Shown one piece after another: positions 1 to 8,545 of a stretch of 64,000 nt of DNA. Numbering within the stretch: the stretch's first letter is position 1; each line of letters begins with the position of its first letter. The translations under genes were made by a program, and so were the position numbers. Origin of the DNA: Rhizobium nepotum 39/7 (GTDB lineage: Bacteria > Pseudomonadota > Alphaproteobacteria > Rhizobiales > Rhizobiaceae); contig NZ_JWJH01000013.1 in the NCBI RefSeq assembly GCF_000949865.1, positions 1 through 64,000 on the forward strand, read 5' to 3'. Under the pieces are notes generated by a model. The model was given only the letters and a program-made list of their open reading frames with translations. It was not told where the DNA came from and searched no databases.

Positions 1-293
1 GCATGAACCTGGTGACCGGCGATTACGCCCGCCAGAAGAGTGCCGCCACCGCCGGCGTGCGACCCGAGCACCTGACGCTGTCGAAAGAAACCGGCCTCTG
101 GCAGGGCAAGGTCACGGTTGCCGAACATCTCGGCTCCGACACCTTCCTCCACCTCGATGTCGCAGGCATCGGCCCGATCACCGCCAGAACCGACGGCGAA
201 TTCGAATGCAGACACGGCGATACCGTCTTCATCACACCGGATGATACCAAAATCCACAGGTTCGATGATAAGGGCATCGCGATATCGGCCTGA
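1..293 (+). CDS. ABC transporter ATP-binding protein, C-terminal end (partial)
   Basis: Only the last ~97 codons are inside the window; the reading frame is open from the left edge to the TGA at 291-293. The sequence has GVRPEHLTL, the hallmark of the TOBE (regulatory beta-barrel) region that ends MalK/UgpC-type ATPases, and ends in the usual short HRFD-type tail. The nucleotide-binding domain must lie to the left. It would energise a sugar or polyol importer at the inner membrane; the substrate cannot be told. It converges on the next ATPase gene with only two bases between the stop codons, so two complete importer operons meet tail to tail here. Confidence 0.85.
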   Translation, partial: MNLVTGDYARQKSAATAGVRPEHLTLSKETGLWQGKVTVAEHLGSDTFLHLDVAGIGPITARTDGEFECRHGDTVFITPDDTKIHRFDDKGIAISA

Positions 294-295
294 GG

Positions 296-1372
296 TCAGG
301 CCTCGCCGATCCTGACACCGTTTCTGTTAAAGACATGAAGCCGTTCCTGCGGGAAACCGACCCGCAGGGACTTGCCCGGCTGCAACAGTGCCCGATCAGA
401 CGAAAACAGCTTGAAGGGCAATCCATGCACGGTCAGATGCAGAATGATGCCGAGACCCGTCGGCTCGACGAGATCGACGGTCGCCTCGACAGCTCCATCC
501 GCAGGCGAAACGGTGACATGTTCCGGCCGGATACCGAGTGTCACAGGTTCGCCATCGGCGAGCTTCACATCGCGGCCGAGTTCGAGGCGCGTGCCATCGC
601 CGAGCACGACGAAACTGCCGCCATTCTCCCGTCCGAGCCGTCCTTCCAGAAAATTCATGCCTGGCGAACCGATGAAACCGGCGACGAACAGATTGGCGGG
701 GCGATCGTAAAGATCAAGTGGCGCGCCGATCTGTTGCACGTGGCCGGCATTCATCGCAACGATACGGGAGGCAAGCGTCATCGCCTCGATCTGGTCATGG
801 GTAACGTAAACGGAGGTGGCGCCAAGATCGGCATGCATGCGCTTGATTTCGGCCCGCATCTGCTCGCGAAGCCGCGCATCGAGGTTGGAGAGCGGTTCGT
901 CGAACAGAAAGGCCTTAGGCTGGCGCACGATGGCGCGTCCCATGGCGACGCGCTGGCGCTGGCCGCCGGAAAGCGCCTTCGGACGACGCGCCAAGTATGG
1001 GTCGAGACCAAGCTTTGCGGAGGCACCGGCCACGGCCGCCGCGATGGTTTCCTTGGTGCTGCGGCGCAGGCGCAGGCTGTAGCTCATATTGTCGGCGACG
1101 CTCATATGCGGATAAAGCGCATAGGACTGGAACACCATGGCGATATCCCGGTCCTTGGGCTTTCGGTCGTTGACGCGCTCGCCGTCGATGGTCAATTCGC
1201 CCGCTGAAATCTCTTCCAGACCGGCGATCATGCGCAAAAGCGTCGATTTTCCGCAGCCGGACGGGCCGACGAGGACGATGAATTCGCCGTCCTCGATCTT
1301 CAGATCGACCCCGTGAAGGACCGCAAGGTCGCCATAGGTCTTGCCGACATTCTTCAGCTCGATGGAAGCCAT
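296..1372 (-). CDS. sugar-type ABC transporter ATP-binding protein (UgpC/MalK family)
   Basis: 358 residues, the usual size for the CUT1 (MalK/UgpC) ATPases. Visible motifs in order: Walker [10 protein letters not shown] near residue 37, Q-loop region MVFQSYALYPHM, signature [15 protein letters not shown] near 135, Walker [14 protein letters not shown] near 155, H-loop YVTHDQIEAMT, then a TOBE region with GIRPEHVTVS near 280. The start is supported by AAAGGA seven bases upstream. It is the last gene of a minus-strand operon, four bases after the second permease, and should power the importer encoded by the preceding three genes. Family and role are certain; the substrate is unknown. Confidence 0.95.
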   Translation of the reverse strand: MASIELKNVGKTYGDLAVLHGVDLKIEDGEFIVLVGPSGCGKSTLLRMIAGLEEISAGELTIDGERVNDRKPKDRDIAMVFQSYALYPHMSVADNMSYSLRLRRSTKETIAAAVAGASAKLGLDPYLARRPKALSGGQRQRVAMGRAIVRQPKAFLFDEPLSNLDARLREQMRAEIKRMHADLGATSVYVTHDQIEAMTLASRIVAMNAGHVQQIGAPLDLYDRPANLFVAGFIGSPGMNFLEGRLGRENGGSFVVLGDGTRLELGRDVKLADGEPVTLGIRPEHVTVSPADGAVEATVDLVEPTGLGIILHLTVHGLPFKLFSSDRALLQPGKSLRVGFPQERLHVFNRNGVRIGEA

Positions 1373-1376
1373 GGAA

Positions 1377-2207
1377 TTATCCTTTCACCGCGCCGGCCGT
1401 CAGGCCCTGCACGAGATAACGTTGAATGAGCAGGAAGAAGAGGCAGGCCGGAATGAGCGCCAGAACGCCTGCGGCCATCATCTGCCCGAAATCGACGGAA
1501 AATTTGGAAACGAAGGTCAACAGCCCGACCGGGAAGGTGGCGCTCTGGTTGCCCGAAATCAGCATCAGCGCAAAAAGCAGCTCGCTCCACGCGGCGGTGA
1601 AGACGAAGCCGAGCGTTGCAGCGATACCCGGCAGTGTCAGCGGCAGGATGATCTGGCGGAAGGCCGTGAAGCGGCTTGCCCCGTCGATCATCGCTGCCTC
1701 TTCCAGATCCTTCGGAATACCGTCAAAGAAGGACTGCATTAGGAAAGTGGCAAACGGCACGTTGAAGGCGGTGTAGACGATGACGAGACCGGTCAGGCTG
1801 TTGGTGAGGCCGAGCGGTGACAGCATCTTGAAGATCGGCGCAACCAGCATGACCAGCGGAAACATCTGGGTAATCAGCATCAGCGCCACGATCCAGTATT
1901 TGCCCTTGAAGCGGAACCGCGACAGCGCATAACCTGACAGTGACGAGAGTACCGTGACGGCAAGTGCCGTAGAGCCGGCCACGATGACACTATTCTTAAA
2001 AAACGTCGGGAAGGCACTGTTTTCTATGACGTACCGATAATGATCCAGCGTGGCGTGCGACGGCCACATCCGCACGCCTTCGCTATAAAGCAGGTCATTC
2101 GGCGTAACCGAGACCTTGAGCAGCCAGAACAGTGGAAACAGCGCAAAGACGATATAGGCAAGGATCGCGAGGCGATGGGCAAGGGTGAGGAATATCCTTG
2201 ATGTCAT
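1377..2207 (-). CDS. ABC sugar transporter permease, MalG type
   Basis: 276 residues with about six hydrophobic segments and the cytoplasmic EAA loop (EEAAMIDGASRFTAFRQIIL) around residue 168 that docks on the ATPase. The short N-terminus before the first membrane segment and the length are typical of the MalG/UgpE half of CUT1 importers. AAGGA sits seven bases before the ATG. It starts three bases after the stop of the MalF-type gene, so the two permeases are probably translated together and form the heterodimeric channel. Substrate not deducible. Confidence 0.93.
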   Translation of the reverse strand: MTSRIFLTLAHRLAILAYIVFALFPLFWLLKVSVTPNDLLYSEGVRMWPSHATLDHYRYVIENSAFPTFFKNSVIVAGSTALAVTVLSSLSGYALSRFRFKGKYWIVALMLITQMFPLVMLVAPIFKMLSPLGLTNSLTGLVIVYTAFNVPFATFLMQSFFDGIPKDLEEAAMIDGASRFTAFRQIILPLTLPGIAATLGFVFTAAWSELLFALMLISGNQSATFPVGLLTFVSKFSVDFGQMMAAGVLALIPACLFFLLIQRYLVQGLTAGAVKG

Positions 2208-2210
2208 CGG

Positions 2211-3155
2211 TCAGTCCTTCTCGATAAGGCGTTGGCGCAGGAGCACGATGAGCATGGAATAGGCCAGAAGTAGCACCAGAAGCACCAGCGCGATGGCCGA
2301 GGCATAACCGAAATCGAGCCGCCGGAAGGCCTGCGTGAAGATGTAGCTGGCGACGATCTGGGTGCGGTCTGCCGGTCCGCCATTGGTCATGACGATGATG
2401 AGATCGGCAAAATTGGCGATCCAGACGGTGCGCAGCAAAACGGTGATGGCGATGGTGGGTGCGAGAAATGGCAGGGTGATGGAGGTGAAGCGCTGCAACG
2501 GGTTTGCCCCATCGATGGAAGCGGCCTCATAAAGATCACGCGGGATCGCCTGAAGTGCGGCAAGCAATGTGATGGCAAAGAAGGGAATGCCCCACCAGAC
2601 ATTGGCGATGATCGGGCCCCACATGGCAAGATGCGGATCGGCGAGAATATTGTTGGGCGCGGAGAGAAGCCCGAGCGAGACCATCCAGTGCGGCAGCGGT
2701 CCTATGACCGGATTGAACAGCCATGCCCAGTTGAGACCGGCGAGGAAGGTTGGAACCGCCCATGGCAGAAACACCAGCGCCTGCGCCAGCCCCCTGCCCG
2801 CGAAAGGCTTGTCCAGCAGCAGCGCCAGAATGAGGCCGAAGAAAAATTGCAGGAACACTGAAGCACCGGTCCACCACAGCGTGTTCTTCAGTGCCCGGTA
2901 AAAGGCCGCGTCCTGCGACAAGGCTTCGAAATGTTTCAGGCCGACGAAGCCGCCGGAAAAAGGATTGAGCAGTTGCACATCGCGAAATGCATAGGACAGG
3001 CCGAGCACCAGCGGCACCAGCATGACGGCAACGATGAGGACGAGCACAGGCGCGCTATAGAGCCAGGGTTCGGCCCAGTCAGCAAAACGCCGCATTGCCG
3101 GCTTGCCGGCGCGGTTGCGCGAGGCCACGGGTCCGGCGCCATGGGCATAGGACAT
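2211..3155 (-). CDS. ABC sugar transporter permease, MalF type
   Basis: 314 residues, with a basic N-terminal stretch then about six membrane segments. The EAA loop reads [20 protein letters not shown] near residue 210. This is the MalF/UgpA half of a CUT1 importer. AGGAG lies nine bases upstream of the ATG. It follows the binding-protein gene after a 153-base gap that holds a strong stem-loop, the usual place where expression of the membrane genes is reduced relative to the binding protein. Confidence 0.93.
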   Translation of the reverse strand: MSYAHGAGPVASRNRAGKPAMRRFADWAEPWLYSAPVLVLIVAVMLVPLVLGLSYAFRDVQLLNPFSGGFVGLKHFEALSQDAAFYRALKNTLWWTGASVFLQFFFGLILALLLDKPFAGRGLAQALVFLPWAVPTFLAGLNWAWLFNPVIGPLPHWMVSLGLLSAPNNILADPHLAMWGPIIANVWWGIPFFAITLLAALQAIPRDLYEAASIDGANPLQRFTSITLPFLAPTIAITVLLRTVWIANFADLIIVMTNGGPADRTQIVASYIFTQAFRRLDFGYASAIALVLLVLLLAYSMLIVLLRQRLIEKD

Positions 3156-3267
3156 GATTGATCGCTCCTGATCGGACGGCGGGGCGGACAGGTTTTTCTA
3201 ATGCTTCTGGCCAGCCGGTCCGCACGTTTTGAAATGGGGTCTGCCGTTTGAGACAGCCCGCAAGAAC

Positions 3268-3296
3268 GGCCGCGCGGGTTCAAACCTCGCGCGGCC
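3268..3296 (-). terminator. strong stem-loop between binding-protein and permease genes
   Basis: GGCCGCGCG at 3268-3276 and CGCGCGGCC at 3288-3296 are perfect 9-base arms, and inside them GGTT/AACC pairs again, leaving a tiny loop. There is no U-tract after it on the minus strand, so it is more likely an mRNA-stabilising or attenuating hairpin behind the binding-protein gene than a full terminator. Confidence 0.6.
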
Positions 3297-3308
3297 GACC
3301 GTGTCGGT

Positions 3309-4568
3309 TTATTTGGAGGCCAGGAACTTCTGCTGCGCCTTCGTCATGTAGTCTGCCCATTGCTTGGCGAGGTCTTCCGGCGAGATATCGCCAAGGAGCG
3401 CTTCCTGCGATGTCTTGATAACAAGCGAATCCTTGAAGAAGGCGAATTCTTCAAGATAGGTCGGCATCTTCGTCGGCACGGCGTTCTTGTCCGCCAGTTC
3501 GTCGAACCAGCCCTTGAACTGCTCGCTGGCATAGAAGGGGTCCTTCTCCGCCGACTTGTGCACCGGCAGCGCGCCCGTCTTCTTGTTCCACTCGATATTG
3601 CCTTCCGGCCCTTCGAGCGTCTCGACCAGTTTCCAGGAGAGGTCCTTGTTGGCGGATGCCGACATGATCGACCAGCCGGCGAAACCGATGGTCGGGAAAG
3701 TCTTGCCATCAGGTCCCTTCGGCATGGTCATGACGCCGAAATCCTCCGGCTTCATGCGCTGGGCAATGGCGATAAGGGCGTCCGGGTCTTGATCGAGGAA
3801 GGCACAGGTGCCGGAATAAAAGCCCGCAACGATCTCGTTGAAGCCCCAGTTGACGCTGTCCTTTGGCGCCAACCCGTTCTTGTAGAGATCAATCACATAA
3901 GTCAGACCCTTGACCCAGCCGGGGCTGTCGAAGGTGGAGGCGCCGTCCTTGGTGAAGAAGTCGTTGGAACCCGCCATGGACGCGCCGAACATGACCCAGC
4001 CGTTAAGCCCGCCCGGGCCGCCGCGCAGGCAATAGCCATATTTGCCGGGAAGCGCCGCGACCTTCTTCGAGGCGTCGGCGAATTCGTCGAGCGTCTTCGG
4101 CAACTCCTTCACGCCAGCCTGTTCCAGCAGTTTCTTGTTGTAGAACATGGCCCGCAGATAAAAGCCGTAGGGCAGCATATAGGCCGTGTTCTTCACATCA
4201 CGGCCGAGTTCCAGCGTGCGCTCGCTCAGATCTTTGGTGTACTCCCACTTGGCGAGATACGGCTCGAGGCTTTCGAGCATGCCGTTATTGGCATAAAGCG
4301 AAAGCCAGGTGTCGGGCATTTCCATCACATCAGGCACATCGCCGGCAGAGACCATCGTTGCAAATTTCTGGAAGGCTTCACTCCAGGGCAAAGAGATGAT
4401 CTCCACCTTGGTGCCGGGATTGGCGCTTTCGAACTTCGAGACGATGCCCTTCAGCGTTTCCGTCCGCTCGGGACTTGTAATGACTTCGACCAGTTTCAAG
4501 GTCGTATCCGCCAGCGCCGTTCCGGTCATCAGGGCGGTGAAGATTGCTGCTGCTACCAGTTTTTTCAT
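3309..4568 (-). CDS. sugar-type ABC transporter substrate-binding protein
   Basis: 419 residues. A Sec signal peptide is visible (KK followed by a hydrophobic run and cleavage near ALA-D, about residue 20). The mature part has the family-1 extracellular binding protein pattern: SPERTETLKGIVSKFESANP near the start, DVPDVMEMPDTW, MFYNKKLLEQAGV near 145, and GFAGWSIM further on. It would capture the substrate in the periplasm for the downstream permeases and ATPase. GGAG is six bases before the ATG. It is the third gene of the GntR-metC-like-ABC operon, 36 bases after the PLP enzyme gene. Substrate unknown; an amino sugar or thio-conjugate is conceivable only from the neighbouring lyase. Confidence 0.92.
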   Translation of the reverse strand: MKKLVAAAIFTALMTGTALADTTLKLVEVITSPERTETLKGIVSKFESANPGTKVEIISLPWSEAFQKFATMVSAGDVPDVMEMPDTWLSLYANNGMLESLEPYLAKWEYTKDLSERTLELGRDVKNTAYMLPYGFYLRAMFYNKKLLEQAGVKELPKTLDEFADASKKVAALPGKYGYCLRGGPGGLNGWVMFGASMAGSNDFFTKDGASTFDSPGWVKGLTYVIDLYKNGLAPKDSVNWGFNEIVAGFYSGTCAFLDQDPDALIAIAQRMKPEDFGVMTMPKGPDGKTFPTIGFAGWSIMSASANKDLSWKLVETLEGPEGNIEWNKKTGALPVHKSAEKDPFYASEQFKGWFDELADKNAVPTKMPTYLEEFAFFKDSLVIKTSQEALLGDISPEDLAKQWADYMTKAQQKFLASK

Positions 4569-4604
4569 GTCGTTCTCCCCTTTTATAGTCAGCTTTAAAA
4601 CGCG

Positions 4605-5780
4605 TCAGGCGGCGGTGGAGGCCGCCTTGATCGCGGGTTCGAGATCGTTCCAGAGCGCTTCCGTGCCCTCCAGTCCGACATGCAGGCGCACCGAACGCGC
4701 GCTGATGCCGAACGTGTGGGCAGAGTTCGGCTGCGCCTTCTGTTCAAGCACCACTTCACCGGGGACAATCAGGCTTTCGTGCCCGCCCCAGGAAACACCT
4801 AGTTTGAAAAGCTTGAGGCGGTCGGCAAAGGCGCGCACATCCACCCCTTCCTTGAAAATGAAGGAAAACAGGCCGGACGTGCCGTTGAGGCCCGGCGGCA
4901 GACGGTTCGCCAGCCCCGGATGGCAAACCTTTTCCACCACATCGAGCGCCTGCAGGCGGCTTGCAATATCCAGCGCCGATGCCTGATGCGCCTTCATACG
5001 CAGCGGCAGGGTGCGCAAACCACGGATGAGCAGCCACGCATCGAAGGGTGACATCTTGCCGCCGAGATAGGGATAGGTCTCCGCCCGGATGCGGTCGATC
5101 ATCGCCTTGGAACCGGCAACCACGCCGGATACCACATCGCTGTGCCCGCCAAGATATTTCGACGCCGAATGCACGACGAGATCGACGCCGAGCGAGATCG
5201 GCTGCTGGAAGACCGGGCTTGCCCACGAATTATCGATGACGGTGACGGCGCCATGGCGCTTGCCAATCGCGGCGAGTGCACCGACATCATGGGCCTCCAT
5301 CACCCAGCTGGTCGGGCTTTCCATATAGAAAAGCTTCGCGCCCGGCATAGCCTTTTCAACCGCCGCCTCGTCGCGGCCGTCGACATAGACCACCTCGATA
5401 TTCATCCGCTGCATGAAGGTTCCAAACAGGCGAAACGCATCGGGATAGACATGGCGCACCGCGACGATGCGGTCGCCCGGAGACACGAAGGAGAGCACGG
5501 TGGACGAAATGGCGGACATGCCGCTTGCAAAACCGAGCGCATCTTCCGCACCCTCCAGCTTTGCCAGCATTTCCTCGAACAGGCGAACTGTGGGATTCAG
5601 CCCGCGCGTATAAACTGGCCGCACCTTTTCGCCGCGATAGGTGGACACCATTTCGTCATAGCTGGAAAAGGTGAAAAGCGAGGTCTGCACAAGCGGCGGC
5701 ACCACGGCTTCGAAAGCGTGGGTCTCGTCATGCGCGACGATCAGGGAGGCGGGATCGAAGAGATCGTTGCCTTGGTTCAT
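4605..5780 (-). CDS. metC: cystathionine beta-lyase-like PLP enzyme (Cys/Met metabolism family)
   Basis: 391 residues, normal for the Cys/Met metabolism PLP-dependent family. The PLP lysine sits in HSASKYLGGHSD near residue 210, with YTRGLNPT near 60 and GFASGMSAIS near 90 as further family signatures. The family cleaves or forms C-S bonds in cystathionine-like substrates in the cytoplasm. The start overlaps the stop of the GntR gene by four bases (ATGA), showing co-translation. Its place between a FadR-type regulator and a sugar-type importer suggests that it acts on the imported compound rather than on general methionine synthesis. The symbol gives the nearest family member, not a proven function. 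Confidence 0.8.
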   Translation of the reverse strand: MNQGNDLFDPASLIVAHDETHAFEAVVPPLVQTSLFTFSSYDEMVSTYRGEKVRPVYTRGLNPTVRLFEEMLAKLEGAEDALGFASGMSAISSTVLSFVSPGDRIVAVRHVYPDAFRLFGTFMQRMNIEVVYVDGRDEAAVEKAMPGAKLFYMESPTSWVMEAHDVGALAAIGKRHGAVTVIDNSWASPVFQQPISLGVDLVVHSASKYLGGHSDVVSGVVAGSKAMIDRIRAETYPYLGGKMSPFDAWLLIRGLRTLPLRMKAHQASALDIASRLQALDVVEKVCHPGLANRLPPGLNGTSGLFSFIFKEGVDVRAFADRLKLFKLGVSWGGHESLIVPGEVVLEQKAQPNSAHTFGISARSVRLHVGLEGTEALWNDLEPAIKAASTAA

Positions 5781-6520
5781 TTCGACATGTCCTTGATATC
5801 CTCCTCGACGACGGCGAGGATTTTCAGTGTTTCTTCACGGGCGGTCTCCGCATCGCCGGCGGCGATGGCGTTGAACAGCGTGCGATGAAAGGGAAAGGAG
5901 CGGCCGGCGAAATCCGGACGGTCGAACGGCTTTGACCAGAAACGCTCGAAACCTTCGCGCATCTGCTCCAGAAGCTGCTTGAAAAGCGTATTGTGGGTGG
6001 CCTCGTAAATCGAAAGATGGAAGGCAAGATCGGCCTTGCCGGAGGTTCCTTCGGCCAGATGCACACGCTCCATCTCATCGAGCCGCGCTTCCATGGTGAC
6101 AATATCCTCGACTGTCCGGCGGCGGGCAGCGGCCATGGAGGCCTCCACCTCGATGCCGCGCCGCACTTCCAGCGTCATCAACAACGCGTCGCGCAGGCTT
6201 TCGGCATCGATAGAGATCGGCATATGCACGGTGGCGGCAGAGATCGGCTTCAGCAGATAATTGCCGCTGCCCTTGCGGCAGTCGATGACGCCCAACGCCT
6301 GAAATTTGCGGATAACTTCGCGAATGGTGGAGCGACCGACACCCAGCGCTACCATCAGTTCGCGCTCAGCCGGCAGCCGGTCTCCAGCCTTCAGCCCCGC
6401 CCGCTCGACATAGTCGGAAAGTGCGGCCTCGACCTGGCGCACGCGGTCGCTCGGCGGAATAGGCTGCATCAGTTGGTGACTGGATCTGTCCAAGACGTAT
6501 CCCTTAAATTGGTCTGACAT
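5777..6520 (-). CDS. GntR-family transcriptional regulator, FadR subfamily
   Basis: 247 residues. The N-terminal winged helix-turn-helix covers about residues 25-95 (AGDRLPAERELMVALGVGRS, then a GSGNYLL wing). The C-terminal alpha-helical FCD-type ligand domain follows, with the metal-binding-like pattern DLAFHLSIYEATHN near 165 and H near 205. It is the first gene of the operon and overlaps metC-like by four bases. A near-perfect 19-base palindrome lies directly upstream of the start codon, so it probably represses its own operon and is released by the imported substrate or its product. Confidence 0.92.
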   Translation of the reverse strand: MSDQFKGYVLDRSSHQLMQPIPPSDRVRQVEAALSDYVERAGLKAGDRLPAERELMVALGVGRSTIREVIRKFQALGVIDCRKGSGNYLLKPISAATVHMPISIDAESLRDALLMTLEVRRGIEVEASMAAARRRTVEDIVTMEARLDEMERVHLAEGTSGKADLAFHLSIYEATHNTLFKQLLEQMREGFERFWSKPFDRPDFAGRSFPFHRTLFNAIAAGDAETAREETLKILAVVEEDIKDMSK

Positions 6521-6521
6521 C

Positions 6522-6540
6522 TTACCATTTCAAAGGGTAA
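6522..6540. promoter_or_regulatory. candidate operator of the GntR regulator
   Basis: TTACCATTTCAAAGGGTAA is a 19-base palindrome in which every pair but one matches around the central C. It begins one base upstream of the GntR start codon, where binding would block transcription or early elongation of the operon. The site is seen directly; its use by this regulator is inferred from position and from the palindromic habit of FadR-type operators. Confidence 0.55.
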
Positions 6541-6637
6541 ATCGATTGTCAACAGGGGAAGGAGAAGAAGGGGGATCGCCCAAAAAAAAGAAGGTGACGC
6601 AAGTCACCCTCCCCAAGATCATACGAAACCGCGCGTC

Positions 6638-7648
6638 TTACTGGGTAAGAACAGCCGCCTTGATGGTATCGATATTGTGGTTGATCATATCGATATAGGT
6701 CGCGGCCGGACCATCGGCCGTGGAGAGCGCATCGGAATAAAGCGTGCCGCCAACCTTCAGGCCGGTTTCCTTGGCAATCTGGTCCATCAACCGCTTGTCG
6801 GTGATATTTTCGACGAAGATCGCCGAGGCTTTGTCGTGCCTGATCTGATCCACCAGCTTGGCAACATCCGCGGCAGAAGCTTCGGAGTCCGTCGAGATAC
6901 CCTCCGGCGCCAGGAATTCGAGACCATAGGCATGCTCGAAATAACCGAAGGCATCATGCGAAGTGATGATGGTGCGCTTTTCCGGAGGAATGGCGGCGAT
7001 CTCGGTTTTCACCTTTTCGTTAAGGGTGGCAAGCTTGGCGATATAGGCCTGCGAATTGGCGGTGTAAGTGGCGCAACCGGCCTTGTCGACCTCGCAAAAT
7101 GCGCCAGCGATATTCTTCACGTAGATTTCCGCGTTCTTGATCGACTGCCAGGCATGCGGATCGAATTCGCCATGATGGTGTCCCTCATGGTCATGCGCTT
7201 CCGCGGTTTCATGGCTGTGGCCGGCCTCTTCCGCCTTGTGGTCGTGGCCTTCCTCTTCCTCGGCTTCCGGATGGGCGTGACCGGCCGGTTCTTCGGAGAG
7301 CTTGAGCGGCTGCACGCCCTTGGTTAGTTCCACCACCGGCGCCTTGGTGCCGCTGGTATCGATCAACCGCTTCAGGAAGCCTTCGAATGCAAGGCCGTTC
7401 ACCAACACCACATCCGCCTTGCTGACGGCAACGGCATCGGCCGGGCGCGGCTCGTAGACATGCGCATCGCCATCCGGCCCGACGATGGTCGTGATATCGA
7501 CGCGGTTGCCGCCGACATTTTTCGCGAAGTCGGCGATGATCGAGAAGCTGGCTACGACCTTGAGTTCGGCAGCCGTTGCCTGCGCCATCAGGACCGGGGA
7601 AAGGGAGAGAATGCTTGCGCAGGTGGCAAGACGAATGGTTCTGAACAT
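6638..7648 (-). CDS. znuA: zinc/manganese ABC transporter substrate-binding protein
   Basis: 336 residues from the ATG at 7648, chosen because GGAG lies eight bases before it; a possible start 21 bases further up has no such site. A signal peptide ends near ATAAE. The cluster A-I metal-binding fold is recognisable: GDAHVYEPRP (first His), a long acidic His-rich loop (residues ~120-165, many HDH, HSH and HHH groups), FDPHAWQS, TSHDAFGYF and a C-terminal VENITDKR. The protein captures Zn(II), possibly Mn(II), in the periplasm. It lies downstream of the ATPase and permease genes. The Agrobacterium troCBA system has the same make-up, so troA is an alternative name. Confidence 0.9.
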   Translation of the reverse strand: MFRTIRLATCASILSLSPVLMAQATAAELKVVASFSIIADFAKNVGGNRVDITTIVGPDGDAHVYEPRPADAVAVSKADVVLVNGLAFEGFLKRLIDTSGTKAPVVELTKGVQPLKLSEEPAGHAHPEAEEEEGHDHKAEEAGHSHETAEAHDHEGHHHGEFDPHAWQSIKNAEIYVKNIAGAFCEVDKAGCATYTANSQAYIAKLATLNEKVKTEIAAIPPEKRTIITSHDAFGYFEHAYGLEFLAPEGISTDSEASAADVAKLVDQIRHDKASAIFVENITDKRLMDQIAKETGLKVGGTLYSDALSTADGPAATYIDMINHNIDTIKAAVLTQ

Positions 7649-7678
7649 GAAAGGGTCTCCTTTTTTCAAACGCTGTTT

Positions 7679-8545
7679 TCAGGCCGTTCTGTGACGGCCG
7701 GAACCGAGAAGATCGCGAAGCACACCACGTGTGCCGACGATGATGGACAGGACATAGATGACGCCTGCCGAAAGGATGATCGCCGGACCTGATGGCAGCG
7801 ACGCGTGATAGGATAAAAGCAGGCCCGCAAAGCACGAGACCATGCCGATGCCGATCGAGATGAAGCACATGGGCGCGACGCGGTTGGACCAGAAGCGGCT
7901 GGCAGCGGCGGGCAGCATCATCAGACCGACGGAAAGCAGGGTACCGAGTGCCTGAAACCCGCCAACCAGATTGAGGACGACGATGGCGAGGAAGAGGAAG
8001 TGTACCGGACTGCCCCAGTTGCTGACGGAGCGCAGAAACAGTGGATCGAGGCATTCCGCCAGCAACGCCCGCCAGAACACCGTCATCACCACCAGCGTGA
8101 CAACGCAGATACCGCCGATCAGGCCGAGCGCTTCATTGTTCAGCGCCAGCACCGTGCCGAAAAGTACATGCATGAGATCGACACTGGAGCCGCGCCATGA
8201 GACGAGCAGCACGCCGAGCGCCAGCGAAATGAGATAAAAGGCGGCAAGCGAGGCGTCTTCCTTCTGGATGGTGAAGCGCGACACCGCGCCCGCCCCGAGT
8301 GCGACCAGAAGGCCAACAACCAGCCCGCCGATAGTCATCGGCAGAATCTCCAGTCCATAAAAAAGAAAGCCGACTGCAGCGCCCGGTAAAATGGCGTGTG
8401 CCATGGCATCGCCCGTCAGGCTCATGCGGCGCAGCATGAGAAACACCCCGACCGGCCCGCAACTGACAGCAAGGATCAAGGCGCCAGCAAGCGCTCGCTG
8501 CATGAAGACATACTGGATGAATGGTTCGATGAAGATATCAGACAT
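7679..8545 (-). CDS. znuB: zinc/manganese ABC transporter permease (ABC-3 family)
   Basis: 288 residues when started at the ATG at 8545 (MSDIFIEP), which overlaps the end of the ATPase gene by eight bases. The open frame runs on upstream, but that part overlaps the ATPase gene and is not expected to be translated. Seven to eight hydrophobic segments and the family pattern GDAMAHAILPGAAVGF near residue 45 mark the ZnuB/TroC metal permeases. It forms the inner-membrane channel for the metal delivered by the binding protein 30 bases downstream. Confidence 0.92.
   Translation of the reverse strand: MSDIFIEPFIQYVFMQRALAGALILAVSCGPVGVFLMLRRMSLTGDAMAHAILPGAAVGFLFYGLEILPMTIGGLVVGLLVALGAGAVSRFTIQKEDASLAAFYLISLALGVLLVSWRGSSVDLMHVLFGTVLALNNEALGLIGGICVVTLVVMTVFWRALLAECLDPLFLRSVSNWGSPVHFLFLAIVVLNLVGGFQALGTLLSVGLMMLPAAASRFWSNRVAPMCFISIGIGMVSCFAGLLLSYHASLPSGPAIILSAGVIYVLSIIVGTRGVLRDLLGSGRHRTA

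Noticed and set aside
335..1207. Long plus-strand open frame antisense to the first ABC ATPase gene
   Set aside because: It mirrors a clear ATPase gene, has no domain and arises from GC-rich codon bias. Many similar antisense frames (for example 3360-4598, 32750-34153, 46640-48016, 57841-59289) were dropped for the same reason.
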